The notes beneath the pieces were generated by a model, which did not search any database, was not told the origin of the DNA, and worked only from the letters and a program-made list of their open reading frames with translations. 22,091 nucleotides of DNA from an uncultured Eubacteriales bacterium (GTDB taxonomy: Bacteria; Bacillota; Clostridia; Oscillospirales; CAG-272), in NCBI GenBank assembly GCA_934481515.1, contig CAKSPO010000033.1:1-22091 (forward strand), read 5' to 3'. Position numbers and translations under genes: made by a program. Positions 12,944 through 20,331 of the stretch are shown piece after piece. Within the stretch, counting starts at the first letter, position 1. The number at the start of each line of letters is the position of its first letter.

Positions 12944-14083
12944 TCAGTCGCCGATGCCGAGCGCTTCGCAGATAAGGTCGCGCAAAAGCGGATGAATTTT
13001 GTGATAGGCGTACTGGCAGTTGAAGGTTTCGGTGGCGAAAAAGACGGCAAGTCTGTTTGTGGGGTCCATCAGAGCGAAGGATGCCGCGGCGCCGTCCCAG
13101 CCGAACTCTCCGGGTGCCGTGCGGGCAAGGGAGACGGTCGGCTCCAGATGCGCTCTGCCGCACAGTCCCCAGCTGTAGCCGAAGAGACGGGTTCCGCCGA
13201 AGTCCCGGCGGGCACTGTCGCAAAGCTGTCCTTTCCCCATTTCCGCAACGGTTTCGGGCTTCAGGAGGCGGTAGCCGTCGGCGGTCGTGCCGCCGTTGGC
13301 AAGGGTGGTAAACAGGCGTATCTGGTCATTGACGGTGGAGGATAGCCCGGCTCCTCCGCTGTCGTAGCGGTCGGAAAAGATGTAGGAGTTATTGGTCGGT
13401 ACCGGCTCGGAGAAGGATAGCCCCGGCACATACCGGTACATTGCCGTCAGGCGTTCCGATTTTTCGGGCGGGAGGTGATAGGCGGTGTCGGTCATGCCGA
13501 GCGGGGCAAAGATCAATTCGTTTACATAGTCCGCGAAGCGCTTTCCGGCGACAACCTCCACGACCGCTGCCAGCACGTCGTGGCAGAGGCTGTAGCTGAA
13601 ATGCTCGCCCGGCTCAAAATGAAGCGGGAACTGCGGCAGAAGGCTGACAAATTCCTGCGTGGTGATGTGCGGGTTTTCCTTCCGCGCCTGTATCAGCTCG
13701 GGGCGGTTGAAGTTGTAGTCCAGCCCGCCGGTCATGGAAAACAGGTGGCGGACGGTCATGGGGCACTGTGCCGGGCGGACGGTGCCGTCCGGCTCCGCGA
13801 CAGAAAGGTCTTTGTAGGCGGGGAGGTATTTGCTGACAGGATCGTCCAATCCGAGTCTGCCTTCCTCCACCAGTCGCATGGCGGCGGTGCAGGTGGTGAT
13901 TTTGGAAACGGAGAAGATGTAATAAATGTCCCGCTCTGAAACGGGCTTTGTTTTTGCAACATCGGAGTATCCGGCACAGGCGCGGTAAACGGGTTCTCCC
14001 TTCCATGTGACGGCGAGGTCGCATGCGGGAAATCCGCGCTCCGGCATTTTTCGGATCAATTGATCAAGACGGTAAAAATCCAT
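12944..14083 (-). CDS. Serine beta-lactamase-like hydrolase (class C / esterase family)
   Basis: A 379-residue protein of the beta-lactamase-related serine hydrolase family (class C, D-Ala-D-Ala carboxypeptidase and EstB-type esterase relatives). Seen: nucleophile motif S58-V-S-K61, a Tyr motif Y164-S-L in the usual YxN position, and FGWDG (328-331) in place of the KTG box, as in many family esterases. HLFSMTGGL at 113-121 is also typical. No signal peptide is visible, so it is probably cytoplasmic and more likely an esterase or peptidase than a resistance enzyme. The start at 14083 has AAGGA six nt upstream; an open extension to 14143 lacks support. It has its own promoter at 14200-14228. 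The exact substrate is unknown. Confidence 0.85.
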   Translation of the reverse strand: MDFYRLDQLIRKMPERGFPACDLAVTWKGEPVYRACAGYSDVAKTKPVSERDIYYIFSVSKITTCTAAMRLVEEGRLGLDDPVSKYLPAYKDLSVAEPDGTVRPAQCPMTVRHLFSMTGGLDYNFNRPELIQARKENPHITTQEFVSLLPQFPLHFEPGEHFSYSLCHDVLAAVVEVVAGKRFADYVNELIFAPLGMTDTAYHLPPEKSERLTAMYRYVPGLSFSEPVPTNNSYIFSDRYDSGGAGLSSTVNDQIRLFTTLANGGTTADGYRLLKPETVAEMGKGQLCDSARRDFGGTRLFGYSWGLCGRAHLEPTVSLARTAPGEFGWDGAAASFALMDPTNRLAVFFATETFNCQYAYHKIHPLLRDLICEALGIGD

Positions 14084-14199
14084 GGTCTGTCCTTTCCAAA
14101 ACGGTGTTTTTCTTTCCGGCGGGTTGCAGACAATACGGCACAATCTGCAATCGGAATTGCGCAGTGCTGCCTGTGTTTCTCCCTGCCGGGATATGATTC

Positions 14200-14228
14200 A
14201 GTATACCACCGGATGCCGGGAAAGTCAA
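14200..14228 (-). promoter_or_regulatory. Promoter of the beta-lactamase-like gene
   Basis: TTGACT (14223-14228) and TATACT (14200-14205) on the minus strand are 17 bp apart. The element, including the spacer GGCATCCGG and flanking TATTGACTTT, is nearly the same as the promoter at 10793-10821. The leader to ATG 14083 is about 110 nt. The rest of the 14229-14368 gap shows only GC-rich dyads and no clear terminator for rsmI. Confidence 0.82.
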
Positions 14229-14368
14229 TAGGTTTTTCGGCTTTGCTCTCCGATGCTCCGGACGCTGTTGAAGTCTTCCGAGGGGCACAGAGGATGCCGG
14301 CTGTCGGCTTTTCCGGTGGTCTGTGGGACTGTGAAATTTCGGAGCTTGCGGCAATGTGCGGGAGCGGC

Positions 14369-15262
14369 TTATTCCTTCCGCTCCAGCACTGTCTGGTAGA
14401 CCTCGTTTTTCGGGATTCCGCGTTCCCGTGCCACCCGTTTGACCGCGTCCATCTTGGAAAGCCCCTCTTCCATGCAGGCGCGGACGTGGGAGGGAATGTC
14501 CATCTCTGTCCACGCGGCGGGAGCAATTTCTTTTTTATCGGCTCCTGCCACGACCAGCACATATTCCCCGCGTGCCTCGCGCTCCTCCATCAGAGCGATT
14601 GCCCCGGCAAGCGTTGTGCGGATGACCTCCTCGTTGAGCTTGGTCAGTTCCCGGCAGATGGAGATCCGCCGCTCTCCGCCAAAGGCGGCGGCAAGGTCAC
14701 CAAGCGTCGTCCGGAGCTTGTGCGGCGCTTCGTGGAAGAGCATGGTTCTGGTTTCCGTTTTCAGTTCCGCAAGGCGCTCCCGTCGCTCGGCTTTGTTGAC
14801 CGAAAGAAAGCCTTCAAAGCAGAATCTGCCGGTCGGAAGACCGGAAAGGGTCAGGGCAACCACCGATGCGACCGGTCCCGGAACGGAATGCACCGGGATT
14901 CCCTCTGCGGCGCACAGCGCAACCATATCCTCGCCGGGGTCGCTGATGGCAGGCGTTCCCGCGTCGGTAATCAGGGCACAGCTCTCGCCTGCCTTCAGGC
15001 GTGCGGCGATCTGCTCTCCGCGTTCCCGTTTATTGTGCTCAAAATAGGAGACCATCGGCTTGCTGATTCCGAGATGCGTCAGAAGCCGCAGGGAATTGCG
15101 TGTATCCTCCGCGGCGATGAAATCCACCTCGGAAAGAACCTTGACGGCTCTCTCCGAAAGGTCCGCAAGATTTCCGATCGGAGTGGCGACCAGATACAGG
15201 CTTCCGGCTTCCGTGCGGTTTTTTTCCGGGGAGGAAAAGGTCGGGCTTTTTACAGAACTCAT
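14369..15262 (-). CDS. rsmI: 16S rRNA (cytidine(1402)-2'-O)-methyltransferase RsmI
   Basis: A 297-residue SAM-dependent tetrapyrrole-methylase-fold enzyme that 2'-O-methylates C1402 in the decoding centre of 16S rRNA. Seen: LYLVATPIGNLADLSERA at 22-39, AEDTR at 51-55, ITDAGTPAISDPG at 98-110, SVPGPVASVVAL at 126-137 and FCFEGFL at 147-153, all diagnostic for RsmI. Length is within the family range. AAAGGA lies 7 nt before ATG. It is transcribed divergently from the amidase gene; no clear promoter was found in the 168-bp gap. Confidence 0.95.
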   Translation of the reverse strand: MSSVKSPTFSSPEKNRTEAGSLYLVATPIGNLADLSERAVKVLSEVDFIAAEDTRNSLRLLTHLGISKPMVSYFEHNKRERGEQIAARLKAGESCALITDAGTPAISDPGEDMVALCAAEGIPVHSVPGPVASVVALTLSGLPTGRFCFEGFLSVNKAERRERLAELKTETRTMLFHEAPHKLRTTLGDLAAAFGGERRISICRELTKLNEEVIRTTLAGAIALMEEREARGEYVLVVAGADKKEIAPAAWTEMDIPSHVRACMEEGLSKMDAVKRVARERGIPKNEVYQTVLERKE

Positions 15263-15346
15263 AAACGTTTCCTTTCTGTCCGATCAGAGGAGGATTGCGG
15301 CAAAAAATCCGCCGCAGAGAACAATTATCATGAAAAAAGGATTGCC

Positions 15347-15409
15347 ATGGCGGAAGAATCCCGCAAAAGCCGGAACCCGCAGGGGATGCGGGTCATATGC
15401 TTTGGATGA
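15347..15409 (+). CDS. Possible 20-codon leader ORF upstream of the amidase gene
   Basis: ATG at 15347 is preceded by AAAGGA with about 5 nt spacing and reads MAEESRKSRNPQGMRVICFG before TGA. It ends 10 bp before the AGGAGG of the amidase gene. A 7-bp hairpin (15375-15393) lies inside it. The peptide resembles no known leader, and chance is a fair alternative. Confidence 0.2.
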   Translation: MAEESRKSRNPQGMRVICFG

Positions 15410-15430
15410 AACATCTTGCAGGAGGAAGCT

Positions 15431-15994
15431 ATGGCAATCAAAATATACATCGATCAGGGTCACAATCCGGAGTCGCCCAATGCGGGATCGGAGGGGAACG
15501 GGCTGAAGGAGCAGGACATTACCTACCGCGTCGGAATTGCTCTGGCGGAGCTGCTGCGCGCGAACGGAAATTTTGAGGTGCGTCTTTCCAGACCCACGCC
15601 GACCACCTCCCTCGGAACCACCAACACCACCAGCCTTCAGGCGCGCGTCAGCGATGCCAACCGCTGGGGGGCGGACAGCTTTATCAGCATTCACACCAAT
15701 GCGTCGGAGCTTGCCGCCGCGACGGGAACGGAAGCGTTCGCTTATTCCAGAACCTCTCCGGCATTTTCGCTGGGGGAGGACATTCTCACCGGAATTTCGG
15801 CAGCCACCGGACTGCGGAACCGGGGCATGAAGGTGCGTCCCGGCTTGTATGTTCTCCGCAAAACCGTGATGCCGGCGGTGCTTGTGGAGCTTGGATTCAT
15901 TACCAATCCGTCGGATGCCGCTCTGATGAATCGGAATCCCGGTCTGTTTGCACGGGGCATGTACAACGGTATTTTGCAGTATTACAATCTGTAA
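15431..15994 (+). CDS. N-acetylmuramoyl-L-alanine amidase (Amidase_3 family)
   Basis: A 187-residue zinc amidase predicted to cleave the bond between MurNAc and L-Ala in peptidoglycan. Seen: IYIDQGHNP with ligand H11, a likely second ligand E27 (GLKEQD), SISIH-type FISIHTN with H88, and catalytic Glu in PAVLVELGFITN (E153). The whole protein is one catalytic domain. There is no signal peptide, membrane segment, SH3 or LysM domain, which is unusual for a housekeeping cell-wall hydrolase and recalls phage endolysins, although no phage gene is nearby. AGGAGG lies 5 nt before ATG. The gene converges on lepA with a 76-bp gap. Confidence 0.9.
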   Translation: MAIKIYIDQGHNPESPNAGSEGNGLKEQDITYRVGIALAELLRANGNFEVRLSRPTPTTSLGTTNTTSLQARVSDANRWGADSFISIHTNASELAAATGTEAFAYSRTSPAFSLGEDILTGISAATGLRNRGMKVRPGLYVLRKTVMPAVLVELGFITNPSDAALMNRNPGLFARGMYNGILQYYNL

Positions 15995-16028
15995 GCGGAT
16001 TCCCGGAGCAGGGAAAGGCGGGGGCTTG

Positions 16029-16051
16029 GGAGCCGGATGCAATGCGGCTCC
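16029..16051. other. Hairpin between convergent amidase and lepA genes
   Basis: GGAGCCG (16029-16035) pairs with CGGCTCC (16045-16051) around a nine-base loop. No T-tract follows on either strand, so it is at best a weak terminator for the two convergent genes. No better candidate is seen in the gap. Confidence 0.35.
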
Positions 16052-16070
16052 GTGCGCTCCCGGGGAATGG

Positions 16071-17891
16071 TTACTGGTCGTCGTCCAGCTTGAGTACTGC
16101 CATGAATGCCTCGGGAGAGACCTGCACGGAGCCGAGCTGGCGCATCTTTTTCTTTCCTTCCTTCTGCTTTTCCAGAAGCTTTTTCTTTCTTGTGATGTCG
16201 CCGCCGTAGCATTTGGCAAGCACGTCCTTGCGCATTGCCTTGACGGTCTCCCGGGCGATGACCTTGGAGCCGATCGCCGCCTGAATGGGCACCTCGAAGA
16301 GCTGGCGCGGGATGTTGTCCTTCAGCTTTTCCGCGATCCGGCGGGCGCGGGCATACGCCTTTTCCTCATGGACGATGAAGGAAAGGGCATCCACCTGCTC
16401 ACCGTTGAGCAGGAAGTCCAGCTTGACGAGTTTGCTCGGCTCATAGCCGTGCATTTCGTAGTCCAGGGAGGCGTATCCGCGGGAGCGGCTCTTGAGTGCG
16501 TCGAAGAAATCGTAAATGATCTCGTTGAGCGGGAGGTAATAATGCAGTTCCACCCGCGTCGGGTCCAGATACTTCATGTCAAGGAAGGTGCCGCGCCGGT
16601 TCTGGCACAGTTCCATCAGTCCGCCGACGTATTCGACGGGGGTGATGATGTTGGCGCGTACCACCGGTTCATAGGCGGTGTCGATTGTGTCCGGCGCCGG
16701 ATAATTGGAGGGATTGTCGATGCGGACGGTCTCTCCGTTTTTCAGCTTGATTTCGTAAATAACGCTCGGCGCCGTGGTGATGAGATCCAGATTGAATTCC
16801 CGCTCCAGGCGTTCCTCGATGATCTCCATGTGGAGCAGTCCCAGAAATCCGCAACGGAATCCGAAGCCGAGTGCGACGGAGGTTTCCGGCTCAAAGATCA
16901 GCGCCGCATCGTTCAGGCGGAGCTTTTCCAGTGCGTCCCGGAGATCACCGTACCGTGCGCCGTCCGCCGGATAGATGCCGGCATATACCATCGGCTGTAC
17001 CGCCTTGAAGCCGGGAAGCGGCTCTGCGGTCGGTCGGCTTGCCAGTGTTACGGTGTCTCCCACGCGGGTGTCTCCGACGCTCTTGATGGAAGCGGTGATA
17101 TATCCGACTTCTCCTGCCCGCAGGCAGTCGCATTTCTGGAGTCCGAACGGCTCCATGGTCCCCACGTCCACCACGTCAAAGACCGCACCGGTGCTCATGA
17201 GCTGGATGCGGTCTCCGCTTCGGACCGCGCCGTCCATCAGGCGGACATTGACCACGACGCCGAGATAGCTGTCGTAGTAGGAGTCGAAAATCAGCGCCTT
17301 GAGCGGCGCGTCCTCGTCTCCGTCCGGGGCGGGAATGTCGCGCACCACCGCTTCCAGCACGTCGTGAATGTTCTCTCCGGTTTTTGCCGAGACGGCAGGA
17401 CATCCTTCCGCGGGGATTCCGATAACGTCCTCGATCTCCTCCCGGCATTTTGCCACGTCGGCGGAGGGGAGGTCGATCTTATTGATGACCGGAATGATCT
17501 CCAGATTGGCATCCACGGCGAGATAGGCATTTGCAAGGGTCTGCGCTTCGATTCCCTGTGTTGCGTCCACCACAAGAAGCGCGCCGTCGCAGGCGTTGAG
17601 CGAGCGGGACACCTCGTAGTTGAAGTCCACGTGACCGGGGGTGTCGATCAGATGGAAGATATAGTTCTCTCCGTTGTCGGCGGTATAGTTGAGCCGCACG
17701 GCGCGCGCCTTGATGGTGATGCCGCGCTCCCGCTCCAGGTCCATATTGTCCAGAAGCTGTTCCTCCATGTCCCGCTTTGCAACGGTCTGGGTCAGCTCCA
17801 GAATGCGGTCGGCAAGGGTGGATTTGCCGTGGTCGATATGGGCGATGATGGAAAAATTGCGGATATGATTCTGACGTTCGGATTTTTGCAC
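16071..17891 (-). CDS. lepA: Elongation factor 4 (LepA), ribosome back-translocating GTPase
   Basis: A 606-residue translational GTPase of normal length. Seen in order: IAHIDHGKST (G1, about 16-25), RGITIK (G2), DTPGHVDF (G3), NKIDLP (G4) and SAKTG (G5). These are followed by LepA-specific domains, including FRCGFLGLLHMEIIEERLEREF and a C-terminal region rich in Lys (DITRKKKLLEKQKEGKKKMR) as in the LepA tail. Known: it binds stalled or slowed ribosomes and aids initiation and translation under ionic stress. The start is GTG at 17891, with AAAGG about 13 nt upstream, a long spacing. It is monocistronic, with a promoter 50 bp upstream. Confidence 0.97.
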   Translation of the reverse strand: MQKSERQNHIRNFSIIAHIDHGKSTLADRILELTQTVAKRDMEEQLLDNMDLERERGITIKARAVRLNYTADNGENYIFHLIDTPGHVDFNYEVSRSLNACDGALLVVDATQGIEAQTLANAYLAVDANLEIIPVINKIDLPSADVAKCREEIEDVIGIPAEGCPAVSAKTGENIHDVLEAVVRDIPAPDGDEDAPLKALIFDSYYDSYLGVVVNVRLMDGAVRSGDRIQLMSTGAVFDVVDVGTMEPFGLQKCDCLRAGEVGYITASIKSVGDTRVGDTVTLASRPTAEPLPGFKAVQPMVYAGIYPADGARYGDLRDALEKLRLNDAALIFEPETSVALGFGFRCGFLGLLHMEIIEERLEREFNLDLITTAPSVIYEIKLKNGETVRIDNPSNYPAPDTIDTAYEPVVRANIITPVEYVGGLMELCQNRRGTFLDMKYLDPTRVELHYYLPLNEIIYDFFDALKSRSRGYASLDYEMHGYEPSKLVKLDFLLNGEQVDALSFIVHEEKAYARARRIAEKLKDNIPRQLFEVPIQAAIGSKVIARETVKAMRKDVLAKCYGGDITRKKKLLEKQKEGKKKMRQLGSVQVSPEAFMAVLKLDDDQ

Positions 17892-17941
17892 GTGAGTGAC
17901 CGGACCTTTCCGTAGGATTGTTGCTTGGATGATTTGAGAAC

Positions 17942-17970
17942 ATTATACCTGAAAACGACCGATATTACAA
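17942..17970 (-). promoter_or_regulatory. Promoter of lepA
   Basis: On the minus strand TTGTAA (17965-17970) and TATAAT (17942-17947) are 17 bp apart. The predicted leader is about 45 nt. It is divergent from the oxidoreductase promoter at 18053-18081. Confidence 0.7.
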
Positions 17971-17977
17971 GAGATTT

Positions 17978-18040
17978 GCAATATTTTTCCGTCAAAAAGA
18001 AAAAACAGCGACGCTTGGAGCAATATTTGTCCCAAAAAGA
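17978..18040 (+). repeat. Pair of imperfect direct repeats between divergent promoters
   Basis: GCAATATTTTTCC followed by CAAAAAGA (17978-18000) recurs as GCAATATTTGTCC plus CAAAAAGA (18020-18040), with two bases fewer between the blocks. The repeats start 42 bp apart, about four helical turns. One lies close to the lepA -35 box and the other 12 bp from the -35 box of the oxidoreductase gene. They could be regulator sites or A-rich UP-like elements. Confidence 0.45.
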
Positions 18041-18052
18041 GCAAAAGGTATC

Positions 18053-18081
18053 TTGAAAAGAGGGAAAAAATGCTTTATACT
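18053..18081 (+). promoter_or_regulatory. Promoter of the sugar-metabolism gene group
   Basis: TTGAAA (18053-18058) and TATACT (18076-18081) are 17 bp apart, giving a leader of about 45 nt before ATG 18134. Confidence 0.75.
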
Positions 18082-18133
18082 GTAGCAAACAGAAAAAATC
18101 CGGAAGAGTGAATACGGAAAGGATTTTGCAGTT

Positions 18134-19183
18134 ATGAAAAACAAAATGAAGGTCGCCGTCATCGGGTACGGCGGAATGGGCGGCTGGCACACCGAGCATC
18201 TTCTGAACAGCGATGTTGCAGAGCTTGCCGGAATCTATGATATCAAGCCGGAGCGCTGTGCGTTGGCGGAGAGCCGCGGCATCCATGCCTATGCTTCCCG
18301 GGAGGAGCTTCTGGCGGACAAGGAGATTGCGCTTGTCACGGTTGCGGTACCGAACGACAGTCATGAAGAGGTCGTCGTCGCCGCGCTCAATGCCGGAAAG
18401 AACGTCATCTGTGAAAAGCCGGTGGCGCTGTCACTGGAATCCCTTGACCGGATGATTGCCGCGGCGGAAAAGAACGGCGTCCTGTTTTCCACCCATCAGA
18501 ACCGCCGCTGGGATGTGGATTACCTTGCCATGAAGCAGGTGCACGATTCCGGGGAGCTGGGGAAGGTCATCAATATTGAGTCCCGCATTCACGGCAGCCG
18601 CGGAATTCCCTCCGACTGGAGAGGCGAGCGGGAGCACGGCGGCGGAATGCTGTACGACTGGGGAATTCATCTGATCGACCAGGCAATGATGGTGTTTGAC
18701 TGGGCGCCTGTCCGCCGGGTTTATTGCATTTGCGACCATATTACGAACAAAGAGGTGGACGACGGATTCCGGCTGGATCTGGAGTTTGCCGGCGGGGAGC
18801 GGGCGATGATTGAGGTCGGTACCTACAACTTCATTGCCATGCCCCGGTTCTATCTGCGCGCTGAAAAGGGAACCGTACTTCTGCGCGATTGGCGGGAGGA
18901 AGCCGAGGTTGTTAAATGCACCCATTGGCATGAAAACGAGGTGCTGCCGGTCAAGACGGCGGCAGGTCTGACCAAGACCATGGCGCCGCGCGACAGCCTT
19001 ACCACCGAGACCTACCGGATTCCGCGTCCGGCATCCGATGTTCATGACTACTACCGGCACTTCATTGCCGCCATCCGGGGCGAGCGGGAGCAGGATGTGA
19101 CGCATGAGCAGATGCGGACGGATCTGAAAATTATTCTTGCCGCATTCCGTTCCGCAGAGACCGGAATGCCTGTCGAACTTTGA
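18134..19183 (+). CDS. Gfo/Idh/MocA family oxidoreductase
   Basis: A 349-residue NAD(P)-dependent dehydrogenase for a sugar, polyol or inositol-like substrate. Seen: Rossmann motif VIGYGGMGGWH (G11, G13, G16), the family's CEKPVAL (EKP 94-96), THQNRRWD, and GGGMLYDWGIHLID at 169-182, whose Asp and His (D175, H179) match the usual catalytic DxxxH region. The C-terminal half is the expected alpha/beta substrate domain, with length as expected. AAAGG lies 11 nt before the chosen ATG; the in-frame ATG four codons later has no ribosome site. It is the first of three metabolic genes. Substrate cannot be assigned from sequence; these enzymes often work with a TIM-barrel isomerase such as the one encoded at 20332. 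Confidence 0.9.
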   Translation: MKNKMKVAVIGYGGMGGWHTEHLLNSDVAELAGIYDIKPERCALAESRGIHAYASREELLADKEIALVTVAVPNDSHEEVVVAALNAGKNVICEKPVALSLESLDRMIAAAEKNGVLFSTHQNRRWDVDYLAMKQVHDSGELGKVINIESRIHGSRGIPSDWRGEREHGGGMLYDWGIHLIDQAMMVFDWAPVRRVYCICDHITNKEVDDGFRLDLEFAGGERAMIEVGTYNFIAMPRFYLRAEKGTVLLRDWREEAEVVKCTHWHENEVLPVKTAAGLTKTMAPRDSLTTETYRIPRPASDVHDYYRHFIAAIRGEREQDVTHEQMRTDLKIILAAFRSAETGMPVEL

Positions 19184-19189
19184 TTTTTT

Positions 19190-19229
19190 GCGCCTGCCCC
19201 GGCATTTTGCCGGGGACAGGCGCATTTTC
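19190..19229 (+). terminator. Hairpin terminator after the Gfo/Idh/MocA gene
   Basis: GCGCCTGCCCCGGCA (19190-19204) pairs with TGCCGGGG-A-CAGGCGC (19208-19223), a 15-bp stem with one bulged A and a TTT loop, followed by ATTTTC. The T-tract is short, so it may be a partial terminator that lowers expression of the two downstream genes. No clear new promoter was seen in the 83-bp gap. Confidence 0.7.
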
Positions 19230-19266
19230 ACATCTAAGTAAAAGAACAAACGAAAAGGAGAGCCAT

Positions 19267-20280
19267 ATGAATATTCTGATTACCATTCCGGAAGGAGCGG
19301 TGCGCGATACGTTCCTTCCTGCTCCTGTGCTGGAAGCGCTCCGGCAAATCGGAAGCGTCCGGATGAATGATCTCGGCAGGCAGTATACCGGGGAGGAGCT
19401 GAAAAAAGCCGTATCCGATGCGGAAATTGCGGTGACCGGCTGGGGAACTCCCGCGCTGCGCGGGGAGACCATCGAAGGGAACGGAACCCTGCGTCTGATT
19501 GTTCATACCGGGGGAAGCGTGGCGGATCTGGTTGGAGCGGATACCTATGAGAAGGGGATCCGCGTTCTCAGCGGCAACCGCCTTTATGCCGAGTCGGTGG
19601 CAGAAGGCACCATTGCCTACATGCTGGCGGCACTGCGGCACATTCCGGACGAAACCGCCGTCATCAAAAACGGCGGCTGGAAGAACGCGGCGTTCGAATA
19701 CAATGAAGCGTTGCTTGGCAGGGAGGTCGGTATTCTCGGCGTCGGAACCATTGCAAGGGATCTGATGCAAATGCTCCGCGCCTTCCGTTGCACTTTCCGC
19801 GTCTGGGACAACTACCGGGTGGATCCGGCATTTCTGGCGTCCGTCCATGCGGAACAGTGCAGCATGGAGGAGGTGCTTTCCTCCTGTCGGATCGTTTCGA
19901 TTCACGCGGCACTCAACGATTCCACCCGCGGCATGATCGGAAAACAAGAACTTTCTCTGCTTCCGGAAGGGGCGCTGTTGGTCAACACCTCCCGCGGAGC
20001 CATTCTGCGGGAAGCGGAGCTGACAGAGCTTTTGGAAGAGCGCCCCGATCTGCATGCGGTTCTGGACGTGTTTGAAAAGGAACCGCTTCCCGCCGACAGC
20101 CGTCTGCGGAAGCTTCCCAATGTCTACCTTATGCCGCACCGGGCGGGTCCCACGGTAGATTATCGTGCGGTGATCGGCAAAGCACTGGCGGAGGATATCC
20201 TGCATTTTACACGCGGGGAAGAGATGACGCATGAGATTCCGTGGGAAGCGGCGGCGCGGATGACCACGCAGAAGCACTGA
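19267..20280 (+). CDS. D-isomer specific 2-hydroxyacid dehydrogenase (NAD-binding)
   Basis: A 337-residue cytoplasmic dehydrogenase that would interconvert a D-2-hydroxyacid and a 2-oxoacid. Seen: YAESVAEGTIAYMLAALR (107-124), NAD-binding LGREVGILGVGTIARDL (150-166), VNTSRGAILREAEL with catalytic R243, LDVFEKEPLP with E272, and YLMPHRAGP with H291, giving the full Arg-Glu-His triad. The dinucleotide motif is G158-V-G160-T-I-A163, so the third Gly of GxGxxG is Ala. AAGGAG lies 5 nt before ATG 19267; an upstream in-frame extension to 19180 crosses the terminator and is rejected. It is followed after 51 bp by the isomerase gene. The substrate may be a sugar-derived acid, by context only. Confidence 0.9.
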   Translation: MNILITIPEGAVRDTFLPAPVLEALRQIGSVRMNDLGRQYTGEELKKAVSDAEIAVTGWGTPALRGETIEGNGTLRLIVHTGGSVADLVGADTYEKGIRVLSGNRLYAESVAEGTIAYMLAALRHIPDETAVIKNGGWKNAAFEYNEALLGREVGILGVGTIARDLMQMLRAFRCTFRVWDNYRVDPAFLASVHAEQCSMEEVLSSCRIVSIHAALNDSTRGMIGKQELSLLPEGALLVNTSRGAILREAELTELLEERPDLHAVLDVFEKEPLPADSRLRKLPNVYLMPHRAGPTVDYRAVIGKALAEDILHFTRGEEMTHEIPWEAAARMTTQKH

Positions 20281-20331
20281 TTGCGGAGTACTACAGAAAG
20301 AACATATCAGAAAAAGGAAGGAACGGAAGCA

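Noticed and set aside
15948..17915. 655-codon ORF opposite lepA
   Set aside because: Antisense shadow; lepA motifs on the minus strand are unambiguous.
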